Source: JAGTVB01 sp964624765
Lineage (GTDB): Bacteria > Pseudomonadota > Gammaproteobacteria > HK1
Direction: 5' to 3'
Length of the DNA: 34,236 bases
Assembly: GCA_964624765.1 (NCBI GenBank)
Contig: CAZUZO010000016.1
Coordinates: forward strand, 1 to 34,236
The position numbers and the translations under genes are program-made. Positions 7,026 to 15,030 of this stretch are shown piece after piece. The first letter of the stretch is position 1. Each line of letters starts with the position of its first letter. Under the pieces are notes generated by a model that was given only the letters and a program-made list of their open reading frames with translations, made no database searches and was not told the DNA's origin.

Positions 7026-9095
7026 CTAATCGAGTAGATGTTGGAATAGGCCGCTGCTCGCAAGCTGCTCAAGACGGTGGCTCTCGAAGGCGTTGTGAGA
7101 GGTCCAAGGGCCGTAGTGCCGAGACAGGAGGCCTTGTGCTGCCAACAGTGCCGACTCCGCGCGTTTGTTATCGATGAGGGCATTGATGTGGGCCAACCGC
7201 GCGGAGAGCAGGCGGCGAACGATCAAGATCAACTCGTTACGATTCACATCGGCGCTGGCCTCCTCCCGGCGGGCCAGGCTGTCAAAAGCGGCTTCGGCGG
7301 CCTCCAGCTGTTCGTTGCTGCGTGCGATCCGCGTTCGCGAGGTCTTGATACTTGTCAGTGCGTCGTTGACGTCGCGAATGACGTCGTTCGACGTCTGGCG
7401 CAACTGGACCCGGCTGTCGGAAACCTGACTAGTGGCTTGCGTCAGGCGTGCGTCAAAGCTTCGGTTTCCAAACGGATACCGATAGCGAATGCCGTAAGAC
7501 TGGCTCAGGGTGTCCGGATCGGCAATGGCCCCCCAGGACCCCCCAAAGGATTTGTAGCCGTAAACGCTGCCATTCTGGATCGATTCGATCTGAGCGTTTA
7601 CGGCGATATCAGGACGCACTTGCTGGCGGGCCTGTCGGCGCAGGATCTCGCTGCGGTCTTGATCGACGCGGCCTACTTGCAGCAGAGGCTGGTTCTGCTG
7701 CGCGAGCGCAAGCGCGGCGGTCTCGTTAAAGTCTAACGGTCGCGCCAGCCAGGACGAATAGCCCCGCGGCACGTAGACGCTCTCTTTCACCACCTGGGGG
7801 GAGTCTTCGATGAGGGTGGATAAAGCGTCAGAGGCCGCGATGAAACGATTGGCGGCAGCTTCCTCAGCCGCTTGGGCGCGTGCTAACTCACCCTCGACTT
7901 GCGCGAGGTCGTACGCGGTGGCCTGGCGTGCCTCCAGCAAGCGTGAGGTGAAGGCGAGTTGTTCCGCCAATAGCTTGCGGTTCTCGATCTGAATGGCCAA
8001 ACTCTCCAACGCCTCCAGAAGGTTCAAGTAAGCCAGGTTTGCCCCGAGCAGGGTATCGTTGATGGTGGACTGGAGCGACCAGAAGGCGCGTTCGCGGGTT
8101 TTGTCTGCAAGTTTGCGTTGCGTGTCGAAGGGCGCGTAGGGACCAAAGTCCTTTGCCCCTGGTAGCGGCACCTCAAGGTTGAAGAGCAGACTGGAGGCCC
8201 AGGAGGCACCATAGGAGTTGCCTCGCCGATCGTAGAACACCTCTTGGTCGGCGGTGAGCATACTGACGTTATAGCGTGCGCCCCAGGGAAGTTGCTGGTC
8301 CAGGGCGACGGTGTAGTCGAACCGATCGCTCGGGCCATTGGGATCCTCCCGGCTGGCAAAGATCGTCTCTTCCTGCCGGGTGCGCGCCGTGCGGACATTG
8401 GTGTAGACGATACGCTCGATGCCTGTTTCTCTGCGGGCAGTGTCATCGAGCAGAATCACCCCGCGTTGCGCGTTCGGATCGTTCAGATCGAACCGATCGG
8501 GATCGTTCGGATCCGTTAGCGGTCCCGTTTGTTCCGGGTCGGCGGCTATGCGGGGTAAGAAAACCTGTGCCTCGACGGTGCCCGGCAGGGTTCGGTCGAA
8601 GGTCTCCCGACGTCGAAACCCAAAGCTCAAGGTCAGCACGGGATCGAATACGGCTGCGGCCTCCTGCAGGGCTTGTCGCGCCCGCAGCGCTTCGTCTCGG
8701 TCCACCGAGATGGTGAGGTTTTTCTCGAGGGTTGACAGCGCCAGCTCTTGGGGTGAGAGGGGCGCCAGGGTACGTGCCTCCAGCCGCCTCCAGGTGCCGC
8801 TCTTTTGTGGGTCGGCGGACGCCGCCTCGATGAGGGCCTGTAGCGCTTGTTCTTGCGCGATGCCCCGAGGAGTACGGAGATCTTTTAGCAGGACGCCTGA
8901 CGGTGCTTCAGCCCGGCCAACCGCCGGATCCTGGGTCTGCCCTGGCAACGGGAACAAGAGGCCGATTAGGGTTAAGCCAAGCAGGGTGGAATCGACTCCC
9001 CAGCGGCGCTGACGCGTAGGCGCTGCGAGATTGTGAACAGTGCGTAGCATACCGTTCGCCTCCGATGCAGGAGGGTGATATGGTTGAAACTTCAT
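7026..9095 (-). CDS. TolC-family outer-membrane protein 1 (last of three)
   Basis: A 689-residue outer-membrane efflux protein, expected to form the channel of a type I exporter with the HlyD adaptor. After a signal peptide (hydrophobic segment at about 40-54, ending near GQTQD) comes a TolC fold with two OEP halves. Landmarks shared with its two neighbours are AVFDPVL, QLPWG, PLPGAKDFG, YRYPFGNRS and long coiled helices with R-Q-A-T-A-Y-D-L-A-Q-V-E-G-E-L. It is about 200 residues longer than E. coli TolC because of insertions, including an Asp/Asn/Pro-rich stretch (D-P-N-D-P-D-R-F-D) in the first half. Its start overlaps the stop of the next gene by 4 bases, indicating translational coupling. 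It is the promoter-distal member of the set. Confidence 0.93.
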   Translation of the reverse strand: MKFQPYHPPASEANGMLRTVHNLAAPTRQRRWGVDSTLLGLTLIGLLFPLPGQTQDPAVGRAEAPSGVLLKDLRTPRGIAQEQALQALIEAASADPQKSGTWRRLEARTLAPLSPQELALSTLEKNLTISVDRDEALRARQALQEAAAVFDPVLTLSFGFRRRETFDRTLPGTVEAQVFLPRIAADPEQTGPLTDPNDPDRFDLNDPNAQRGVILLDDTARRETGIERIVYTNVRTARTRQEETIFASREDPNGPSDRFDYTVALDQQLPWGARYNVSMLTADQEVFYDRRGNSYGASWASSLLFNLEVPLPGAKDFGPYAPFDTQRKLADKTRERAFWSLQSTINDTLLGANLAYLNLLEALESLAIQIENRKLLAEQLAFTSRLLEARQATAYDLAQVEGELARAQAAEEAAANRFIAASDALSTLIEDSPQVVKESVYVPRGYSSWLARPLDFNETAALALAQQNQPLLQVGRVDQDRSEILRRQARQQVRPDIAVNAQIESIQNGSVYGYKSFGGSWGAIADPDTLSQSYGIRYRYPFGNRSFDARLTQATSQVSDSRVQLRQTSNDVIRDVNDALTSIKTSRTRIARSNEQLEAAEAAFDSLARREEASADVNRNELILIVRRLLSARLAHINALIDNKRAESALLAAQGLLSRHYGPWTSHNAFESHRLEQLASSGLFQHLLD

Positions 9096-11146
9096 CTTGC
9101 CGAAATCCCCTGGGAACCGAAATGCTGCAGCATGCCGTTTGCCTTGAGGAGGCTGAGTCGGTAGCGTTCTAGCTGGTTTCGAGCCAGGCGTTCGGCGTAC
9201 ACCTTCCCCAGAACTCCGGTGGTGGCGAGTATCTGAGTCTCGGCCTGTTTGCGCTCGGCGAGTGCCCGAACGTGCTCGAGCCGTGCGTTAAGTAATCGAA
9301 CGCTTTGCGTGACCACTTCAACTTCCCGCGTGAGTCGCGCCTGTTCTTCCGACACGGCTTTTTCATAAGCGAGGGCAGCAAGCTGGGCGTTACGCGCGGT
9401 GATGTCGACCCGTTCCGCCGTGCTGGCGAGCTCGACCAGGGCATCCCGTAGCTGGCGACTCAGGCGATTCTCGGTTTCTCGCAGCAGCAGCTGCTGTCGC
9501 TCGCGATCGGCTTCCGCCTGGGCGTATGCGGCCTTGACGGCGCGGTTACCCCAGGGATAAAGGTACTCGAGACTGTAGGCCTGGGTAATGACATCCGGGT
9601 CAGTGATGTTGCCTAGGGATTCGGCGAAGCTGTCGTAACCGAACACGCCGTTACTCTGGCTGAACTCGGCCTCCGCCAGGAAATTGATGTCTGGGCGCTT
9701 GCGGACCCGGTTTCTCGCCTCATCGAGGCGTGCCTGCTCGACATCCACGGTCGCCACCAGTCGTTGCGGGTTTGCGGAGATGGTCTGTTCTGTGGGAGCT
9801 ATAAACGGCCGCTGAAGCACATCCTGGTAGCCTTTGGGCAGCAGCAGGTGACTAGCGGGCAGGTCGAGAAGCCGAACCAAAGCGTCGGAGGTGAGCACAT
9901 AGCTGTTCCAGGCGCGCTCTTCTTCGCCCCGAACCCGGGCCAGCTCGTCTTGCACCTGGGCCAAGTCATAGTTAGTGGCCTCGCGAAGCTCGAAGCGTCG
10001 CTCGGCGACTTGCAGGCGCTCTTCGACCAATTGGCGATTCTCAACGGTGGCTTGCAGGCTCAAGAGCGCGCGAATCAAATCCCAATAGCCAAGATCAACC
10101 TCCAAGAGCGTGCTGTTGATGGTGGCTTCAACATCCCAGAAGGCACGCTCCTTGTCGAAACGGGCTCGATAGATGCCCACTTCCTGTTCAGCGTAACGGC
10201 CAAATTCCCGGCTGCCCGGCACCGGCAAGGTGAGTCGTGTCAGCAGGGACGACACCCAAGGCCGGTCAAATGAACCGAAGTTGACGAGATCAAGGGGTGG
10301 ATTCGGGTTGTCAGCCAGCACCGCGGCGTTGTCGATGAAAAATGTGTCCTGGTCAACGGCGCGGTACAAAAGCTCAAGACGAGTTCCCCAGGGCAGCTGT
10401 TGTTCGAGCGTCACCTCATAGTTGAAGGCTCCCGTGGGCCCCGTGATCGGTGCCAGGCTTGCTGCCACCCGCGTCGCAGCCGGACCTCCGGGCCGCGTTT
10501 GTTCAAAGACGATGACGGTGCCGGTGGTATCCCGGGGATCGTCTACCGGAATGACGGGACGCTCCTCGAACCCCGAAACCGCTTCGTTGGTAGCCTGTCG
10601 CACGCGCTGATCCTGCTCGATGCGGGTGAACGTCTCCGAGCGGTCATAGCGAAAGGATAACAGCACTACCGGGTCGAACACCGCCTGGGCTTCCACCAGG
10701 GCCGCTTGCGCGATGCGCTCAGCGATCTGGCTTTGCTGAATACTGAGGTTTTTCCTGAGGGCCTTGAGGGCCGCTTCGCCCGGCCCCAGCTCAAGGAATT
10801 GTTTGTTGGCCAAGCGTCCCTGGGCTTCTTGGTTGTCTGCCTCTTGGCGAATCAAGCTAGCTAGGGTTTCTTCGCTCTGGATGAGATCGCGGTCGGTGGC
10901 ATCAGCAGTGCTCACTTGGCGCGAAGTCCCGTCTACTTGAGGGACCGGTTCCTGGCCGCAGACCCACTGGCTCGTGGCCAACAGCAGCATCCCCGAGACC
11001 AACGCGTGCGCGGTGAGCCCAATGGACCGGCCCAGAGGGCAACGCCGCTGCTCCGCACCGGGGCCTTGGCGCCGGCGGGCCGCCTGAGGCGGTGAGGGCG
11101 CTGTGAACGCCATGCTAGGGTTCGGCATGGATGGAGCTCCTCCCAT
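9092..11146 (-). CDS. TolC-family outer-membrane protein 2
   Basis: A 684-residue paralogue of the genes on either side. A basic N-terminus and hydrophobic stretch (ending near W-V-C-G-Q) form the signal peptide. The TolC fold shows AVFDPVV, QQLPWGTRL, LPVPGSREFG, YLYPWGNRA and R-E-A-T-N-Y-D-L-A-Q-V-Q-D-E-L. The longest reading frame overlaps the upstream gene by 32 bases. Internal ATG codons at 11128 or 11113 would shorten the N-terminus and give a smaller overlap, and the real start is unresolved. It is coupled to the following gene by a 4-base overlap. In function it should be an outer-membrane duct for the HlyD/ABC exporter or part of a mixed trimer with its paralogues. Confidence 0.92.
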   Translation of the reverse strand: MGGAPSMPNPSMAFTAPSPPQAARRRQGPGAEQRRCPLGRSIGLTAHALVSGMLLLATSQWVCGQEPVPQVDGTSRQVSTADATDRDLIQSEETLASLIRQEADNQEAQGRLANKQFLELGPGEAALKALRKNLSIQQSQIAERIAQAALVEAQAVFDPVVLLSFRYDRSETFTRIEQDQRVRQATNEAVSGFEERPVIPVDDPRDTTGTVIVFEQTRPGGPAATRVAASLAPITGPTGAFNYEVTLEQQLPWGTRLELLYRAVDQDTFFIDNAAVLADNPNPPLDLVNFGSFDRPWVSSLLTRLTLPVPGSREFGRYAEQEVGIYRARFDKERAFWDVEATINSTLLEVDLGYWDLIRALLSLQATVENRQLVEERLQVAERRFELREATNYDLAQVQDELARVRGEEERAWNSYVLTSDALVRLLDLPASHLLLPKGYQDVLQRPFIAPTEQTISANPQRLVATVDVEQARLDEARNRVRKRPDINFLAEAEFSQSNGVFGYDSFAESLGNITDPDVITQAYSLEYLYPWGNRAVKAAYAQAEADRERQQLLLRETENRLSRQLRDALVELASTAERVDITARNAQLAALAYEKAVSEEQARLTREVEVVTQSVRLLNARLEHVRALAERKQAETQILATTGVLGKVYAERLARNQLERYRLSLLKANGMLQHFGSQGISAR

Positions 11147-13100
11147 ACTGAGTGACCAGCGTGCCTTGTGCTGCTAGCAGCTGGGCTTGGGTCTTGCGGT
11201 GCTCGATGAGCGCATCGATATACCCTGCTTGGCTGAAGAGCCGATCGTTTAACTTTTGCAGGAGCTCGAACTCGGTAACGAGGCCCTGCTCACGCAGGTC
11301 CTGTGCCTTGGCGAAGGCCAGTTCGGCATTCTGGAGCCCCGCCTCGCTGGCAGCGATCTGGGCTTGGGTGCTGTTGATGGCGGCCATTACCGTATTGATC
11401 TGTTGGATTACGGCGATTTCCGTCTGCTGGACGGTATCGCGTGCCTGGTCGCGTTGCAGGCGGGCTTGCGCGCTGCGCGATCTTACCTCGCGATTGCCAA
11501 ATGGTACCCGAAAGCTCAAGCCCACGAAGTAGTCGCTGATATCCGGGCTGAAAGTGTTACTGAGGGAGTCCTCGAAGCTCTCGTAGCCGAGCACGCGATC
11601 GTCTTGGCTCAAGGCTACGCGGAAGGTCAGGAACAGATCGGGACGAGTCTGAGCCTGACTGTTGTTAAACAGAATGCGGCTCGATTCTAAGCCCAGGCGA
11701 GCGACATTGAGCTCCGGGCGCGAGAGACGGGCGGTGGAAAAGGCGCTGTGCTCATCGACCACCACCGCTTGTTGCAAGGCCTGAGCGTAGCGCTGCGGCA
11801 ATAGAATCACCTCTTCAGGATAGTCGAGCAACTCGCCTAAGCGGTTCGAGTTTCTCACCACCGCAGCCCAGGCTAGCTCCTGTTGGGACTCGATGTTGGC
11901 GAGCTCGGTATCGATCTGCGCCTTCTCATAGGTCGTGATCTGCCGGGCTTCGTACAGCTTGTCGGCGCGGGCCGCCCGTGCGGTCAGTGTCTCGGCTTGG
12001 TTTTGCGCGATCTCAAGCTGCAGCAGGCTGCGAACGAGTTCCCAATAGGCATCGTCCGCCGCCAGCAAGGTGCCATTGATCGCCGCAGTGAGGGACCAGT
12101 CCGCCTGCCGTTCTCCTACTTTGGCGAGGAGAACGCCGACGTTGGCTACGGAACCATAGGGACCGAAGTCTTTGCTCCAGGGCAGCGCCGTATCCAGGCT
12201 GGCGGTGAAGGCGGTGGTCCACGGGAAAGAGCTGCCGCGCCCGATGGGATCATCGCCGGACAAGGGTCGGAAGATGCCGAAGTCATCCAGGGGAAAAAAA
12301 TTCTTGATGCGGCGCGTGGATTCAAGCTCGATGCCGAGACGGCTCCCCCACGGGAACAGTTTGCCGGCTCCGGCGATGAAGCTCCAGGCCTCCAATGGAT
12401 CGGCCTCGCCACTAGCCAATTCTCGCGCCGCTCGGGGCTCGGTTTTCAGCGCACACTGCTCCGGGTTAACCAGCTCTCCGTTGACGCTGACACACACCAG
12501 GTTACCGAAGGCATCGGTGACCGAAATCGGCTGGCTTTCTTCACCGACAGTCTGCCCGCTGATGGGGTCGACGGTGCCTTCCGGAGCGCCCGCCTGACCG
12601 GTGATGCTACCCGTATCGTCGAGCGTGCCATCCGCATCTTGCGTCGTCCCCTGGACAATAAACTGCGTCGGCCGCTGGCGGACGATCACCTCGCTGCGCC
12701 CAAAAAAATCCGTGCGCGTGTAGGCCGCGGCCAGATTCAGCAGTGGGTCAAAGGCCGCTTGGCTCTGCAGTCGCAGTTGTCGCGCGGAAACGGTGACTTG
12801 GCGCTGGGCCAGGATGCTTGGATTGCGCTGCACGACCTGTTGCATCGCTTCGTCCACGGTGAGCCGACGGGGACGCTTGCGGTACAGGTAGGCGCTGGCA
12901 CCCCTCCCCTCCGTCTCCACTGCTGTGAGGACCCGTTCGGCGAGGGTTTCCTCGGCCTGAGGGGTCAGGAAGTGGGCGGTTTGCTGTCGGCCGTCGGCGG
13001 AGCCTATGGACCCCAGGAGCGTTCCAGCGAAGCCCAGCCAGAAGATGGTCTTATAGCGCAAGCATCGGTTCCTAGCGGTTATTATTCGGTTCCTTTCCAC
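11115..13100 (-). CDS. TolC-family outer-membrane protein 3 (first of three)
   Basis: A 661-residue TolC-like protein and the promoter-proximal gene of the tandem set. The signal peptide is clear (hydrophobic core I-F-W-L-G-F-A-G-T-L-L-G, likely cleaved near S-A-D-G). The fold shows AAFDPLL, KLFPWGSRL, TALPWSKDFGPYG, SFRVPFGNRE and Y-E-A-R-Q-I-T-T-Y-E-K-A-Q-I-D. The insert between the first strand and QLPWG-type motif is the largest of the three and includes two Cys (in V-C-V-S and Q-C-A-L). It diverges from the hlyD-type gene across a 480-base intergenic region, the arrangement expected for a jointly controlled exporter. Confidence 0.93.
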   Translation of the reverse strand: MERNRIITARNRCLRYKTIFWLGFAGTLLGSIGSADGRQQTAHFLTPQAEETLAERVLTAVETEGRGASAYLYRKRPRRLTVDEAMQQVVQRNPSILAQRQVTVSARQLRLQSQAAFDPLLNLAAAYTRTDFFGRSEVIVRQRPTQFIVQGTTQDADGTLDDTGSITGQAGAPEGTVDPISGQTVGEESQPISVTDAFGNLVCVSVNGELVNPEQCALKTEPRAARELASGEADPLEAWSFIAGAGKLFPWGSRLGIELESTRRIKNFFPLDDFGIFRPLSGDDPIGRGSSFPWTTAFTASLDTALPWSKDFGPYGSVANVGVLLAKVGERQADWSLTAAINGTLLAADDAYWELVRSLLQLEIAQNQAETLTARAARADKLYEARQITTYEKAQIDTELANIESQQELAWAAVVRNSNRLGELLDYPEEVILLPQRYAQALQQAVVVDEHSAFSTARLSRPELNVARLGLESSRILFNNSQAQTRPDLFLTFRVALSQDDRVLGYESFEDSLSNTFSPDISDYFVGLSFRVPFGNREVRSRSAQARLQRDQARDTVQQTEIAVIQQINTVMAAINSTQAQIAASEAGLQNAELAFAKAQDLREQGLVTEFELLQKLNDRLFSQAGYIDALIEHRKTQAQLLAAQGTLVTQYGRSSIHAEP

Positions 13101-13580
13101 AGCACACGCTCTCTAAGATCTATGCCCAAGGGACCCTCTAGCAGACCCCCCAATGGCAGCCCATTCAGCAGTCGCTGGTTTTCCCCACCCTAAGAGGTTC
13201 CGACCGTTTTTCGGGCAGGCGCAACACGGCTTGTTTTTCGGACCCCATTTCGGGGCTGTTCTTCAAAATCGCTCCTGTTTGCTGTACCGTGGCTGCGCGA
13301 CGAGCTCGCCAGCAACCACCTCGGCCCTGCACGCCGCGCTTTGCTCTGGCTTGCCTGCGGCGTTAGGACATCGAACATCACCCCGGCTTCGTGGGGTCCC
13401 CGTGGACGACCTGGATCGCGAGTGGTCGTTGCTTTTCCTGCTGGACTCGTGGTCATTATGAACACTTACCGACGCGAAGGGTTAAGTTTATCTAAAATCT
13501 CTGAGAATTTGGTGGGTATTTCTTCATCGCAGCGCATACTAACATACTCACCGTGTCGCTAAAGGCTCAGGGGCTAACCA
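13101..13580. promoter_or_regulatory. Divergent promoter region between tolC-like and hlyD-like operons
   Basis: This 480-base non-coding stretch separates two divergent operons, so both promoters should be here. The part next to hlyD (about 13480-13560) is clearly AT-richer than its surroundings, with TTAAGTTTATCTAAAATC and CATACTAACATACT, as expected of a promoter, but no clean -35/-10 pair at 17-base spacing stands out. I searched for TGGCAC-N5-TTGC on both strands and found no acceptable sigma-54 site. Small reading frames across it look spurious. Confidence 0.5.
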
Positions 13581-15011
13581 ATGGTAGCAAGACTACAAGG
13601 TCAGACGTCAAGGGGTCGCGGTTCAAGCACCCCAACGGGTAGCGAGGGCTCCGCTGTCGAGGCGGTGCAGGTCAAGCCGGTGCTCACCGCCCCGGTTCGC
13701 CATCCGGTGAAGGCCGCACGGCTGCTGTACAGCCTTCCTTCGCTGCTGCTTCGCGGTCCCATCTACCTTATTTTCGTTATCGTGTTCGTGGGTCTCGTCT
13801 ACGCATTTTGGGCCAAGCAAGACGTCCTGGTGACGGCGCCGATCGTACTCGAAAAGGACAGTTTTACCGTACAGGTGACCGGCGGCGGGTTGGTGACCGA
13901 GGTTTATGCCAAGGGAAATAGCTTGGTCCGGGCCGGCGATCCCTTGGCGGTCGTGCAAGAAAAGCTGAGCCCTCTCGATGATGCCCAGCGTGAGGCTTTG
14001 GATGGGCAGAAGTTCCAACTGGAAAAGGAACGCGACAAGGTCGCCAGTGAGTTCGAGCACAAACTGAGCCAGTTGGACTTCGAGCTGAATGATCTGATCA
14101 ACAATCGGGGGCTGCGCATCGAACAACTGGAAAGCCGCATCTCTATTTTACGACAGCAGCTTGGGTCGGCGGAAAACGCTAGGCGGGCAGCCGAGGGTGC
14201 GCTCGCCATCGCCCAGCGGCAGTACCAAACCGTCAGCAAGCTTTTCGAGAGTCGCGATGCCACCGTGACCCAGCGCGATCAGGCCTTGGAGAAGCTCAAT
14301 GCGGCGCAGAAGTCTGTATTCGACAGCCGGTCGCGGATCTCCGAACTGAGTATCAGCTTGAACACGGCGGAATCCGAACTGCGGGAGTACAAAGACTTAC
14401 TTCGGCAGCAATCCCTGGAGCAAGAGATAGCGCAGACACGCGCACGGCAGGAACGTGACTTAAGACGCCTCGATGGTCAGATCGAAGCGATCACCGGACG
14501 TCTCAGCGAGGCCATGTATTCGTTGGAGGGGGTGCAGCGCAGCGGCGACGCCAGCGCCACCTACACCAGCCTGTTCGATGGCGTCATCACCCAGCTGCAC
14601 GTCAACCGCGGTCAGGTCATACCGGCGGGTGCACCGTTGATTACCCTGGTGCGTGACACGGCGGTGCTGGAAGGCCATGCCTTTGTGGAGAACAAGGACA
14701 TCGGTCAGCTCAAGCGCGGTCAGGCGGTCAAGATCAAGTACTTCGCTTACCCATTTCAGGAATACGGCATCGCCAACGGCTTCGTGTCGTCCATCGCCAC
14801 CACTCCCAGCGGCCGAGCGGGCCAGGAGTCGAAGTATCTGGTGAAGGTGGCCTTGCGTGCTGACACCATCCGCAAGCCCGGCGGCAGACCGAGAACGCTC
14901 GAGATCGGCCTCGAGGGTCTGGCGGAATTCAAGGCCGGTGAGCGACGCTTCATCGAGATCCTCTTCTCGCCCATATCGAAATTCTTAGCCCCAGAGGAAG
15001 AAGCCATCTGA
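13581..15011 (+). CDS. HlyD-family membrane-fusion (adaptor) protein
   Basis: A 476-residue periplasmic adaptor that would bridge the ABC transporter and a TolC-like channel. A 55-residue cytoplasmic N-terminus precedes one membrane anchor (about 60-78). A split lipoyl/barrel-sandwich region follows (T-V-Q-V-T-G-G-G-L-V-T-E-V and S-L-F-D-G-V-I-T-Q-L-H-V), flanking a long alpha-helical hairpin (about 135-310) rich in heptads, and a C-terminal beta-barrel. The start has AGGGG 7 bases upstream. The transporter gene begins 19 bases after its stop, so they form one operon. The long N-terminus fits adaptors of peptide-type C39 exporters as well as RTX exporters. Confidence 0.94.
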   Translation: MVARLQGQTSRGRGSSTPTGSEGSAVEAVQVKPVLTAPVRHPVKAARLLYSLPSLLLRGPIYLIFVIVFVGLVYAFWAKQDVLVTAPIVLEKDSFTVQVTGGGLVTEVYAKGNSLVRAGDPLAVVQEKLSPLDDAQREALDGQKFQLEKERDKVASEFEHKLSQLDFELNDLINNRGLRIEQLESRISILRQQLGSAENARRAAEGALAIAQRQYQTVSKLFESRDATVTQRDQALEKLNAAQKSVFDSRSRISELSISLNTAESELREYKDLLRQQSLEQEIAQTRARQERDLRRLDGQIEAITGRLSEAMYSLEGVQRSGDASATYTSLFDGVITQLHVNRGQVIPAGAPLITLVRDTAVLEGHAFVENKDIGQLKRGQAVKIKYFAYPFQEYGIANGFVSSIATTPSGRAGQESKYLVKVALRADTIRKPGGRPRTLEIGLEGLAEFKAGERRFIEILFSPISKFLAPEEEAI

Positions 15012-15030
15012 GGGTAAGGGGAAAGCCACC

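Noticed and set aside
11883..13193. 436-residue plus-strand reading frame
   Set aside because: It lies antisense to the third TolC-like gene, which has a clear signal peptide and family motifs.
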